Positions 9,062 to 17,491 of a DNA stretch of 64,000 nt are shown piece after piece. The translations under genes and the position numbers were made by a program. Location: positions 1-64,000 of the forward strand of contig JACPKR010000038.1 in assembly GCA_016186945.1 (NCBI GenBank). Direction: 5' to 3'. The notes below the pieces were generated by a model. That model did no database searches, had not been told where the DNA came from, and saw only the letters and a program-made list of their open reading frames with translations. Position 1 is the stretch's first letter. Every line of letters starts with the position of its first letter. This stretch comes from Deltaproteobacteria bacterium. GTDB lineage: Bacteria; Bdellovibrionota_B; Oligoflexia; Oligoflexales; Bog-1112.

Positions 9062-10584
9062 TAGTGCTCCTCCGTCGTGGCGGTAGTTTTCGCATGGGTT
9101 TCCAAGACTTTTTCAAGAGACCAACGTTTGATAACACCATCTAAATCCGCAGTGTAGAGCATTCCCCCGTGAATCAATGTGGCCGTAACAGGAGCGTTGT
9201 GAAAAAAAGTTGCGATCTGTTCTCGGCGCCCTATGTTCCACAAAACGCCGCTGTTATCATCACTTCCGCTCAGTAAATAAAGAGCTTTTTCGTCTAAAAA
9301 TAGAGCGTTGATTATTTCGTCATGCCCAAAAAGTAGCTCCGAGGATCCATTTTCCAGATTCCATCTCTCAACTTTGTCAAACCCCAGGGAGATGAGCTGA
9401 TTTTGATCTTGAAACGCTATACCATGAAACATAGAACCGGTAGCCAGTTCATGTGCCGTCGTGGGATTATCTATTTGCCAATAATTAATGCCGTTATTGG
9501 CTAGACTGACAGCGATGTATTTTTCGAGCGGGCTGAAGGCGATTGCTGTCACATGACTAAAGTGAATGGCTTTATCAAGCACATTGTGCCAAGAACCGGT
9601 GTGTTTAACCTGCAATTTTTTTTCCCCGATAGCGAGAAGGTCACCATGGGGAGAGAACCGAACCTTTGGTGAGAAGTGATTGGAGTTATTGGCAAAGCTT
9701 TTGATAAGTTTTTGAGGATCCGAAGTGCTTCGGACTTCAACCTTATCAGAAAAAGCAAGGGCCATAAGTCGTCCGTTTGGCGAAATACTGAAATCTAAAA
9801 TATCTTTGTAGCCGTCACCTGCAATGTAATGAGTCAACGCCATAGTTTTGGTATCCCATAGCTTGACATTAACTTTGCCGGTAACAGCAACAATCAAGCG
9901 ATCCGAGGCGCTACCATGGACAAGAAAGTCCACAGATTCACCGTGGCGAGCAAAATCTCTGAAAAAAATGTCGACCGGATGCTCGACAGCGTCCTTGACC
10001 GGAAGGTCGCAAATTTCTTTTGCGGCTAGCCCATTGTCGTCGATAACAGCGCAACGATCCTGGTCCTTCCAGTCCAAGCCTAGAGCCGTGAGAAGTGGGG
10101 CGCTTCGGACTTTATACAAACGATTGAGCTGATCGGGAAACTCAAGATAGTAGTCGACCAATCGGTCGTCCTGTTTATGGATGAGAACGCGAATCTGTGA
10201 TTGCTCGCTCTTCTGACGGAACAACTCTCTTTTAAGGTTTTTAAGAGCCTCTCGCACATGGATATCGTCAGGGCGTGTTTGAAGCTCAAGATTATGAAGG
10301 AGGCTGATCTCCCTGTCGCTAAAACCAAAGCCAGCGACTATCTCCCATGCATACCCATAACTGACCAAAGGGTCATCGACACCGAGCTGTCCCCGATGAG
10401 GGATCATGTAAGTTCCCTCTTGATTGGATACGAGAAAGTAAGGTTCCTTTCCATCTCTCACAAAGTAAAGACTAAGTCGCGTTTCTGCATTGGATTTAAG
10501 TGGAAAAATGGATAAAAGGAAAAGCAGTGAAAAAATGTCAATAAAAAAACGTTGATATTTTTTGCAACCGAGTGTTCTTCTCAC
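9061..10584 (-). CDS. Exported WD40-like beta-propeller protein
   Basis: 507 residues with a GTG start at 10584 preceded by AAGAGAAG. A signal peptide lies near residues 12-33 (FFIDIFSLLFLLSIFPLKSNA). The first 200 residues are an unassigned domain. From about 215 on there are repeats typical of WD40 blades: KVNVKLWDTKTMALTHYIAG, LDFSISPNGRLMALAFSD, VTAIAFSPLEKYIAVSLAN, GINYWQID, VERWNLENGSSELLFGHD, SGVLWNIGRREQIATF, GVIKRWSLEKV. About six or seven blades can be counted, enough for one propeller. WD40 propellers are binding scaffolds, not enzymes. Its stop overlaps the next start by one base. Confidence 0.8.
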   Translation of the reverse strand: MRRTLGCKKYQRFFIDIFSLLFLLSIFPLKSNAETRLSLYFVRDGKEPYFLVSNQEGTYMIPHRGQLGVDDPLVSYGYAWEIVAGFGFSDREISLLHNLELQTRPDDIHVREALKNLKRELFRQKSEQSQIRVLIHKQDDRLVDYYLEFPDQLNRLYKVRSAPLLTALGLDWKDQDRCAVIDDNGLAAKEICDLPVKDAVEHPVDIFFRDFARHGESVDFLVHGSASDRLIVAVTGKVNVKLWDTKTMALTHYIAGDGYKDILDFSISPNGRLMALAFSDKVEVRSTSDPQKLIKSFANNSNHFSPKVRFSPHGDLLAIGEKKLQVKHTGSWHNVLDKAIHFSHVTAIAFSPLEKYIAVSLANNGINYWQIDNPTTAHELATGSMFHGIAFQDQNQLISLGFDKVERWNLENGSSELLFGHDEIINALFLDEKALYLLSGSDDNSGVLWNIGRREQIATFFHNAPVTATLIHGGMLYTADLDGVIKRWSLEKVLETHAKTTATTEEH

Positions 10585-10596
10585 GTAGGCTTCTCT

Positions 10597-12330
10597 TCAA
10601 TTTGGTAATGACATAGTGTCATAAATCCTTGTCAGCATTCTGTCGACAACGAATGTGTATGCACTCATTTTTGATTCAAATGGGACAGATAACTTATGGT
10701 AAAGATTAAGCGTTGCTACAGGGTCCTCATTTTTTATAATCGCCCTAGTGAGGATATCCTCTACTCCGTTGACAAAATCACTGTCCCTCTTGTCAGGGAA
10801 CTGTCGATTCATTATTATTTTGATGGTGTCGATGATGATATAGTTGAAGGTTGGTCTCTGATCTCGACGTAAGGCTTTCTTTGCTTTTTGGATTTGTTCG
10901 AACGGAAATTGTTCATCAACAAGACTTCTCAGGTAAGTAGTGTCTTCCCTGCGTTTGATACTATTATGATAAATTTCATCAAGGAGGCGGAAAAATCCAA
11001 TCTGAACCTGCTCGATGTCATCCCGAACAGCTTGAGAGAAATTTGTTAGAAGTTTATGGCGTGTCAATTCTGAATGGTCGAGTTGGTAGTCGGGAGGCGT
11101 GAAATCCCAAAAATCAGGAACGCGAAGTCTAGCAACAAGATCAGGACTAGGTCCGCTTGGCGTTACACTGTCCTTTGGTGATTCGGTCGCGCTATTGTCG
11201 ACTTCAATTTTAGATTCCTCCTGATCTACGCGAACGCAAGTGCCAATATCTTCTCGGCCCCTCGAAATAAAGCAGATTTCTTTGCCATTTTCAGAAAGCT
11301 CCACTTCGTGAACATTTCCAGTTGGCCAAGAACGGATGATTTTTTTGGTTTCTAAATCGACAAGTTTCAATCTGTTTGTAAAACCCAAGACCATGTGGTT
11401 AGAATCGAAATCGACCGTAGCAACATTGATTGTTTCGGGGGAAAAATCAGCTTCTAAGGACCACGTGCCCTTGCACACGTCAAAAGCACGAACGATGCCA
11501 TTCTCTTCAACCATGATGAGATTTTGACTTTTGACATCAAAACTCATGAAATAAATCGGTTGGCCTTTCTGGTCCGTGTTGAGTTCAAAGAGCAGCCTCC
11601 TGTCCTCAACGTTGTAGACTCTGACAACATGATCAGCATCTTCAGCTGCCAAATAATTGCCGTTGTTAGAAAATGCGAGTTTTCTAATAGCCTTGTTAGA
11701 AACTTGCATAGTCGAAACGACGTTGCGATCAAAATCACGAAGTTGGACAATACCTTCTTGTGAAGGTTTATCGAATTTCCACATTAGTTCAAATTTGTCG
11801 TTAATATGCCTGAAATCCTGAAGGGTGCGAATCTGGTAATTTCCGACTCTGGCTTCAATTACAAGTTTTGCACCAAAGATTTTGAAAAGATGCTCAGCGT
11901 CGGACAAGACATCGCGATCGGGAGACGACCTCAGTGTTTCGATCGTCACCTTTGAGATGGAGCCACTTGTTACAAGTCGTTCAAAAGCAGCAAGGTCCGC
12001 ATCACTTTCGATAAAAAGCTCTTCACGATAAAGTGAGGTAGGAGTTTCCTCGTGTTTAGGAGTTTCCTCGTGTTTAGGTGCTTCCTCGTGTTTAGGAGTT
12101 TCCTCGTGTTTAGGTGCTTCCTCGTTCTCTTGAGGATTTCCAGGTTCGGTACTTGGGTTAACTGGGTTTGAATTCTCGGGCGTCGAACCTGAACCGATTG
12201 GATCGGGTGATTCATTCCGTGAGACAGGGGGCTGCTCTCGGGTTGTGATTTTGATGTCAGATTTCTCATCGCCACAAGCGACAACAGTCAGGAAAGACCC
12301 GACTACTATTAACAAAACTCTCTTTTTCAT
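10597..12330 (-). CDS. Lipoprotein with beta-propeller-like region; duplicate of the gene at 13967
   Basis: 577 residues from the ATG at 12330. A lipobox (FLTVVAC|GDE) makes it a lipoprotein. A low-complexity linker follows, including tandem EEAPKH/EETPKH hexamers. Next come a domain around VTIETLRSSPDRDVLSDAE and propeller-like repeats (IRKLAFSNNGNYLAAEDAD, HVVRVYNVEDRRLLFELN, NGIVRAFDVCKG, LKLVDLETKKIIRSW). The chain ends in a helical domain starting PSPDLVARLRVPDFWDFTPP. About nine tenths of the shared part is identical to the operon's first gene, the helical domain nearly completely. It differs in its lipoprotein N-terminus and in stopping right after DTMS. It lies between the GTPase gene and the WD40 gene. 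Confidence 0.8.
   Translation of the reverse strand: MKKRVLLIVVGSFLTVVACGDEKSDIKITTREQPPVSRNESPDPIGSGSTPENSNPVNPSTEPGNPQENEEAPKHEETPKHEEAPKHEETPKHEETPTSLYREELFIESDADLAAFERLVTSGSISKVTIETLRSSPDRDVLSDAEHLFKIFGAKLVIEARVGNYQIRTLQDFRHINDKFELMWKFDKPSQEGIVQLRDFDRNVVSTMQVSNKAIRKLAFSNNGNYLAAEDADHVVRVYNVEDRRLLFELNTDQKGQPIYFMSFDVKSQNLIMVEENGIVRAFDVCKGTWSLEADFSPETINVATVDFDSNHMVLGFTNRLKLVDLETKKIIRSWPTGNVHEVELSENGKEICFISRGREDIGTCVRVDQEESKIEVDNSATESPKDSVTPSGPSPDLVARLRVPDFWDFTPPDYQLDHSELTRHKLLTNFSQAVRDDIEQVQIGFFRLLDEIYHNSIKRREDTTYLRSLVDEQFPFEQIQKAKKALRRDQRPTFNYIIIDTIKIIMNRQFPDKRDSDFVNGVEDILTRAIIKNEDPVATLNLYHKLSVPFESKMSAYTFVVDRMLTRIYDTMSLPN
10611..12030 (-). repeat. Long duplicated segment, copy 1 (within the lipoprotein gene)
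   Basis: About 1.4 kb matches 14140-15558 at an offset of roughly 3529 bases, starting at ACATAGTGTCATAAATCC in both. Base identity is very high, and highest in the part encoding the C-terminal helical domain. The two copies are direct repeats flanking the GTPase gene. Confidence 0.9.
12041..12125 (-). repeat. 18-bp tandem repeat encoding PKHEE(A/T) hexapeptides
   Basis: Four complete units and one partial unit of GG(A/T)G(T/C)TTCCTCGTGTTTA run head to tail. They encode Pro-Lys-His-Glu-Glu-Ala/Thr hexamers between the lipoprotein anchor and the folded part. Units alternate between the Ala and Thr forms, as expected from replication slippage of a longer unit. The segment probably acts as a flexible, length-variable spacer from the membrane. 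Confidence 0.85.
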
Positions 12331-12366
12331 CCCAGCGACCCCCAAATTGCTCTTAAAAATGCACGT

Positions 12367-13935
12367 CTACTTACAAGACGGGTACTTATCCCTTGCCTTT
12401 TCGATCTCATCTCTGAAAATCTGGTATTTTTTTAATTCCTGATCCAGTTTTTCAAAATAGACTTGTCGCTCTTTTGTGCCCATTCGAGGGCTTTCTTGCT
12501 CTGATTTTTTAAGATTCTCGACGTATTCAACAAAGTAGTCGCGTTCAAAACCAAGGTTGAGTTCGTTGATGCGGTAATAGAGACAAGCTATCTTTTTGTA
12601 AGCATCTGGAATTTCTTGCTCCTCGAGATTTTTTATCCGTTTTTCTGAATTTAGTTTAAGATTTTCCAAACGCGATTTTTCGGCTTCAGCTTTGTCTTTT
12701 GCATCTTTCTTGCCTTGAAAAATTTGTGTTTCGTATATGGTCTCCATAATGACTGTGAAAGTCGAGTGAGCGTGAGCCTTCAGAGTGTGCTCACAAACAC
12801 CACAAACTCCATGTTTGTCGGTATTGCGGTATTGATTAAATGCCCAACAATCAATTAATTTTTCGTTGCCAGCGTCCTCGTATATGCCATTCAATTGACA
12901 GTTATGATGGCAGATTTTTCCACATGATCTACAAACTGTGTTTTTCTTCCCGTTAGCAAGAGGAACTTTTTTTTCCACTTCTTTCGGTGTTTTTATAGAG
13001 AAATCCTTATTGTCATCAATTTGTTTTGTCGCGCAAGCGATATCAAGAAGTAATTGATCGAGAGTTGCTTTTTCCTTTTGAAGCTGTCGAACGAGATCAA
13101 CTTGCTCCTCCATGAAACCTTCTAAAGCCCTGCGGTCATCACTTAAACGCTTGACCTGTTCAGTTTGATAAAGTGGGAGTGAAGAGACATACTTCAAAAG
13201 GTCCTCAGTCGTTTCCAGACCATTCAACCAATTGTTGCTATAGCTACGTTGCTGATTTTTGTTTCCTGATGGATTGTATTTAAGAAGCCCCTCATTTTGA
13301 AAACAAAAGACATTGAGATCAACATTGTGAGGAATATCAAGTTCATCGAGAGCTTCGAGAGCTTCGACATCTCCGGAGCTGTGAGTGATTAGAAAAACAA
13401 AGTGCTTAACAGCATCTTTGGTCAAAAGGCGTTTCAATTCACTCAAGTAGTAACCAACATCCGCACTAAGACGCGTATCTCCGGAACTAACCGTAATAAT
13501 GATCCCTTGAACCGGGACTTTTTGAAGGTGGGCCACTATCTTTTCAATATTTATTTTGTCTTGTTCGGGACCTCTAGAGTCTGCAAAGCCAGGGGTATCA
13601 ACGATAGTAACTTCATAACGGTCATTCTCAACACGATATGTGAAACAGTCCTGAGTGGCGCTTTGAAAGGAGTGTTCTAAGTTTTCATCGCTATGACCCA
13701 TGTATTCATCGACGTTGCAAGGAGCACCCTTCATAGGGATGATTATTTCTCTATCATCCTTAAATGAATGACCTTTAATGTAGTTATATATAGCATTGAT
13801 GGCAGTTGATTTTCCTGCTCCTGTTTTTCCAATGAAAAGTAGGTGAACAGGCGTTTTCTTTCCATTCGCCTGGAGTGTTGGGTATATGAAGAAAAAACTT
13901 AAGAGCAAGGTTCCAATAATTGTACGTCGTTTCAT
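12367..13935 (-). CDS. P-loop GTPase with N-terminal signal peptide and Cys/His cluster (AIG1/GIMAP-like)
   Basis: 522 codons including the stop, starting at the ATG at 13935 after AAGGAATAAAA. Residues 1-23 look like a Sec signal (MKRRTIIGTLLLSFFFIYPT, then LQA). The G domain follows: P-loop GKTGAGKST at about 36-44, Switch II DTPGF at about 113-117, and a G4-like THSSGD at about 183-188. Around 255-305 there is a coiled coil. At 334-389 a Cys/His cluster appears (CRSCGKICHHNC, C362, CGVC, HAH) that resembles the zinc-ribbon-like segment after the G domain in eukaryotic AIG1/GIMAP-type GTPases. A second coiled coil closes the protein. It sits between two copies of the same propeller-like gene. 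A GTPase with an export signal is unusual; the hydrophobic segment could instead be a membrane anchor. Confidence 0.8.
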   Translation of the reverse strand: MKRRTIIGTLLLSFFFIYPTLQANGKKTPVHLLFIGKTGAGKSTAINAIYNYIKGHSFKDDREIIIPMKGAPCNVDEYMGHSDENLEHSFQSATQDCFTYRVENDRYEVTIVDTPGFADSRGPEQDKINIEKIVAHLQKVPVQGIIITVSSGDTRLSADVGYYLSELKRLLTKDAVKHFVFLITHSSGDVEALEALDELDIPHNVDLNVFCFQNEGLLKYNPSGNKNQQRSYSNNWLNGLETTEDLLKYVSSLPLYQTEQVKRLSDDRRALEGFMEEQVDLVRQLQKEKATLDQLLLDIACATKQIDDNKDFSIKTPKEVEKKVPLANGKKNTVCRSCGKICHHNCQLNGIYEDAGNEKLIDCWAFNQYRNTDKHGVCGVCEHTLKAHAHSTFTVIMETIYETQIFQGKKDAKDKAEAEKSRLENLKLNSEKRIKNLEEQEIPDAYKKIACLYYRINELNLGFERDYFVEYVENLKKSEQESPRMGTKERQVYFEKLDQELKKYQIFRDEIEKARDKYPSCK

Positions 13936-13966
13936 TTTTATTCCTTTCCTAGGCTGTCTTTTCACC

Positions 13967-15829
13967 CTATTTGGCGTAGGTTGTTTCATTCTTATTGTAT
14001 TTCAGGAAATCCGGGTCTTCTCCTTGGTGTCCGTTATCATTTTGCCCGAAAGAACCAAGGAGCGCGTGATTACGAGAATGTGGATGATGTCGGTGGTGGT
14101 GCTCCTCAACTTGCTGTTGGTCTGTCGCTGATGTGACAGACATAGTGTCATAAATCCTTGTCAGCATTCTGTCGACAACGAATGTGTATGCACTCATTCT
14201 TGATTCAAATGGGACAGATAACTTATGGTAAAGATTAAGCGTTGCTACAGGGTCCTCATTTTTTATAATCGCCCTAGTGAGGATATCCTCTACTCCGTTG
14301 ACAAAATCACTGTCCCTCTTGTCAGGGAACTGTCGTTTCATTATTATTTTGATGGTGTCGATGATGATATAGTTGAAGGTTAGTCTCTGATCTCGACGTA
14401 AGGCTTTCTTTGCTTTTTGGATTTGATCAAAAGGAAATTGTTCATCAACAAGACTTCTCAGGTAAGTAGTGTCTTCCCTGCGTTTGATACTATTATGATA
14501 AATTTCATCAAGGAGTCGGAAAAATCCAATCTGAACCTGCTCGATGTCATCCCGAACAGCTTGAGAGAAATTTGTTAGAAGTTTATGGCGTGTCAATTCC
14601 GACCCGTCGAGTTGGTAGTCGGGTGGCGTGAAATCCCAAAAATCTGGAACGCGAAGTCTAGCAACAAGATCAGGACTAGGTCCTCTTGGCGTTACACTGT
14701 CCTTTTGTGATTCGATCGCGCTATTGTCGACTTCATTTTCAGATTCCTCCTGATCTACGCGAACGCAAGAGCCAATATCTTCTCGGCCCCTCGAAATAAA
14801 GCAGATTTCTTTGCCATTTTCAGAAAGCTCCACTTCGTGAACACTTCCAGTTGGCCAGGAACGGATGACTTTTTTGGTTTCTAAGTCGACAAGTTTCAAT
14901 CCGTTTGTAAAACCCAAGACTATGCGGTTAGAATCGAAATCGACAGCAGCCGCATTGATGGCTTTGGAGTAAAAATCAGCTTCTAAGGACCTCTTGCCTT
15001 TGCACACATCAAAAGCACGAACGATGCCATTCTCTTCAACCATGATGAGATTTTGACTTTTGACATCAAAACTCATGAAATAAATCGGTTGGCTTTTCCG
15101 ATCCGAGTGGAGTTCAAAAAGCAGGTTCCAGTCAGCAACTTCGTAGACTCTGACAACATGATCAGCATCTTCAGCTGCCAAATAATTGCCGTCGTTAGAA
15201 AATGCGAGTTTTCTAATAGCCTTGTTGGAAACCTGTATAGCTGAAACAAGGTTGCGATCAAAATCAAGAAGTTGGACGATACCTTTTTGTGAAGGTTTAT
15301 CGAATTTCCACATTAGTTCAAATTTGTCGTTAATATGCCTGAAATCCTGAAGGGTGCGAATCTGGTAATTTCCGACTCTGGCTTCGATTGCAAGTTTTGC
15401 ACCGAAGATTTTGAAAAGATGCTCAGCGTCGGAAAGGACATCGCGGTTGGGGGAAGACCTTAGCGTTTCAATCGTCACGGTTTGGATGGAGCTAAGGACA
15501 CTCAACGCCTCGAGAGCATTCAAGTCCTCATCTTTTTCAATAAAAAGTTCGTCAATATGCAGAGACGCGAAATTGGAGAGGTATTTAGTCTGAAGAAGGC
15601 CCAAAACCTCGCTCTCTAATGTCCCATAAATGCAAATTTTGGGGACGTTCTCGTCCAAACTAAGCGTTATGAGACATTTTTTTTTGTTGTAAGCCGAAAG
15701 CAGGCGTTTTTGGGCAACAGAAAGTCTTTCGTTTGCGCCCCTGGCTTGCGCGCCCGAAATTATAGTGATGTTTATGGCTAGAAAATAGGTGAATAATCGA
15801 AGGTAGTTAAGTGCCTTAATGCTGTTCAA
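13967..15829 (-). CDS. Exported beta-propeller-like protein with His-rich C-terminal tail; first gene of the operon
   Basis: 620 residues. The start is TTG at 15829, eight bases after GAGGA; no in-frame ATG precedes the conserved part. Signal peptide LRLFTYFLAINITIISGAQA. Residues 110-570 duplicate the lipoprotein at 10597, with propeller-like repeats and then the PSPDLVARLRVPDFWDFTPP helical domain. Unlike that protein it has no lipobox and has about 50 extra C-terminal residues, including EEHHHRHHPHSRNH, a likely metal-binding patch. The GTPase gene starts 31 bases downstream. It is probably the promoter-proximal gene, since the next gene upstream faces away. Confidence 0.8.
   Translation of the reverse strand: MNSIKALNYLRLFTYFLAINITIISGAQARGANERLSVAQKRLLSAYNKKKCLITLSLDENVPKICIYGTLESEVLGLLQTKYLSNFASLHIDELFIEKDEDLNALEALSVLSSIQTVTIETLRSSPNRDVLSDAEHLFKIFGAKLAIEARVGNYQIRTLQDFRHINDKFELMWKFDKPSQKGIVQLLDFDRNLVSAIQVSNKAIRKLAFSNDGNYLAAEDADHVVRVYEVADWNLLFELHSDRKSQPIYFMSFDVKSQNLIMVEENGIVRAFDVCKGKRSLEADFYSKAINAAAVDFDSNRIVLGFTNGLKLVDLETKKVIRSWPTGSVHEVELSENGKEICFISRGREDIGSCVRVDQEESENEVDNSAIESQKDSVTPRGPSPDLVARLRVPDFWDFTPPDYQLDGSELTRHKLLTNFSQAVRDDIEQVQIGFFRLLDEIYHNSIKRREDTTYLRSLVDEQFPFDQIQKAKKALRRDQRLTFNYIIIDTIKIIMKRQFPDKRDSDFVNGVEDILTRAIIKNEDPVATLNLYHKLSVPFESRMSAYTFVVDRMLTRIYDTMSVTSATDQQQVEEHHHRHHPHSRNHALLGSFGQNDNGHQGEDPDFLKYNKNETTYAK
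14140..15558 (-). repeat. Long duplicated segment, copy 2 (within the first operon gene)
   Basis: Direct repeat of 10611-12030. The match breaks at the 5' side inside ELFIE(S/K)D(A/E)DL and at the 3' side just after the codons for DTMS, where this copy runs on into the His-rich tail. Confidence 0.9.
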
Positions 15830-16152
15830 TTTCTTATCCTCACTTTTTGTGAATGGCGACTTTTAAAAAGGGTGTTTCTAAAGACGAGAAACGAACCTAC
15901 GATTGAGGTTGGACTCCAATTACTGGAAACCCATATGGTGGTCAATTCTTAATTCCCTAACGAAACCGCCCTGGGGCCCAAACCGATCAAAAATGGAGTC
16001 AATCGCGGCCTCACTCGCGCCCCTCAATAAGGGGTTACGCTTTTGATTTACGTCTCCTATTTCGCTAGGCTTGTTTTTTTAGCAAGTTATGGGAAAAAAC
16101 TAAAGAAGTAGGGAGGGTCGTCGAAACATAGCCAAGCTAAAAAGGAGCGAGG
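15830..16152. other. Intergenic region between the secreted-protein operon and a divergent small gene
   Basis: No complete gene is seen. On the minus strand a frame of about 52 codons with no start (15920-16078) reads protein-like (NPLLRGASEAAIDSIFDRFG, then RIDHHMGFQ) and may be the tail of a lost gene. A short hairpin CCCCT/AGGGG lies at 16020-16034. A possible but poor minus-strand promoter has TTGACC near 15940. The operon promoter should lie here, but I cannot fix it. Confidence 0.4.
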
Positions 16153-16389
16153 ATGTATACCATAAGTGGACTATTTCCCGTCAGGCTTGGTGACCACGAA
16201 TTTCTCCAGTACGCCCGCGTTGTTGATAAAGAAACGGGGGACGAGCGCCTGCTGGAAACCCACGAGCTGAACGACACGGACCCTAACGCTTACTCGATCG
16301 GAGAAGGGGAAGCTTACCAGGTCAGTTTTGCCGCAAACACCGTGGAGAAGACTTACGGCACCTACCAGTTTACCTCTCCCGAGGATTAA
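16153..16389 (+). CDS. Small protein of unknown function (78 residues)
   Basis: The ATG at 16153 follows a near-perfect ribosome-binding site (AAGGAGCGAGG), which is the main reason to believe it is real. The product (MYTISGLFPVRLGDHEFLQY...) is acidic and soluble with no signal peptide. It contains an alternating beta-like pattern (EAYQVSFAANTVEKTYGTYQF). It is convergent with the hydrolase gene, whose stop is 17 bases away. No family recognised. Confidence 0.6.
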   Translation: MYTISGLFPVRLGDHEFLQYARVVDKETGDERLLETHELNDTDPNAYSIGEGEAYQVSFAANTVEKTYGTYQFTSPED

Positions 16390-16405
16390 GATTGAAAAAG
16401 TAGGT

Positions 16406-17491
16406 TTACTGGCTTTCCGCCAAGAGCCAGTTTCTGACTTCACGAAAAAGAACGTGAGGATGTCGGGAAGCCATGATGTCCTGGTGTCCTGTATTTTTTA
16501 GGTTCACGAAGTTTTTAACGCTAGAACCTACAGCTTCGAATCCGTACTTGCGGATCGTGTCCAGATGAGTGATCTGATCATATTCCCCTTGTAGAAACAA
16601 AATGGGAAGGGAGAAAGCCCGCAAGTCTTCGGTGAATGTCTTTAGCGCGTTGCTTCGCACACTTCGGATACGTTCGCCTTCCGGCACGAGGCCAAGAATC
16701 GTAAGAAAGGACTCCCATGTTTCATCGCTGCTTCCCTTCGAAAGTCCCAATTGCAGCGCTTCAAAGTCGACGTTGCTGAAATGAAAGCTCGGAGTCATTC
16801 CCGCTTTTTCAACGATTCTTAGAAGGCGTTGCATGGGCCAAGCCGAGGGAGCGAAACGGAGCCAGGCGAACTGACTTGTAGGCACAATGGGGGTCCAACG
16901 TTTCAATCCTGCAAAGGGAATGACCTTTAACAAACCTCTCATAGTGGGGTAACTTAAAGCTCGCAAACCTTCCTCATACAAGAGGGGCATGGTGTCTGGC
17001 CACGCGAGCTTAAATAGCCCCGCAACACTCGTAAAAGAACGAACCTTGTCCTGATTTTCGTGTGCTTTTTTTTCAATGGGTCTAAATCCAGCGTCCTGTT
17101 TTTCATAACCAAGAAGAAAGGCAAGCAGCAAGGTCACTCCGTAGCTATGGCCCACGTAGTGAATCGTTTGATATGTCTCTGCAACGCTCTTATGGAAATG
17201 AGGTAGAAGGTCACAAACAATGTCTCGAAAGGATGTATCTGGCGGTAGGTGTTTTTTTTTGAGTCTCGCTAAGTTTGGCTCAAAGCTTAGAACATAAACA
17301 TCAAATCCTTCCTGCGCAACGTTCCGTGCTAGGGAATACCCCTTTTTTTCAATCTGGTACCAGTAACCGTTTTCGATGAAAGCCGTTGCCATGATAACGG
17401 CCCCTGTCGAAGGTGGGGTGTGACGATAACAATCCACTTTTAATGTTCGAAAGGCGCCTGCGTGAGTGGTTCGAGAAACGTTAATTTTCAA
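16406..17491 (-). CDS. Alpha/beta-hydrolase (lipase/PHA-synthase-like fold)
   Basis: 361 residues from a TTG at 17491 preceded by a G-rich stretch. Hallmarks of the fold are an N-terminal strand leading to MATAFIENGYWY, the nucleophile elbow GHSYG at about residues 117-121 (Ser119), an acidic residue in LQGEYDQITHLD, and the catalytic His in NTGHQDIM near the C-terminus. The length and the middle helical lid suit a lipase or esterase acting on a hydrophobic acyl substrate. No signal peptide, so probably cytoplasmic. The exact substrate cannot be read from the sequence. Confidence 0.75.
   Translation of the reverse strand: MKINVSRTTHAGAFRTLKVDCYRHTPPSTGAVIMATAFIENGYWYQIEKKGYSLARNVAQEGFDVYVLSFEPNLARLKKKHLPPDTSFRDIVCDLLPHFHKSVAETYQTIHYVGHSYGVTLLLAFLLGYEKQDAGFRPIEKKAHENQDKVRSFTSVAGLFKLAWPDTMPLLYEEGLRALSYPTMRGLLKVIPFAGLKRWTPIVPTSQFAWLRFAPSAWPMQRLLRIVEKAGMTPSFHFSNVDFEALQLGLSKGSSDETWESFLTILGLVPEGERIRSVRSNALKTFTEDLRAFSLPILFLQGEYDQITHLDTIRKYGFEAVGSSVKNFVNLKNTGHQDIMASRHPHVLFREVRNWLLAESQ

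Noticed and set aside
12367-13935. Dynamin- or septin-type membrane-remodelling GTPase
   Set aside because: No GTPase effector domain or septin unique element is visible; the P-loop and Cys/His cluster fit AIG1-type proteins better.
14020-14062. 9-bp inverted repeat CTCCTTGGT/ACCAAGGAG as a regulatory hairpin
   Set aside because: It lies inside the coding tail of the first operon gene, with a 25-base loop; chance is a good explanation.
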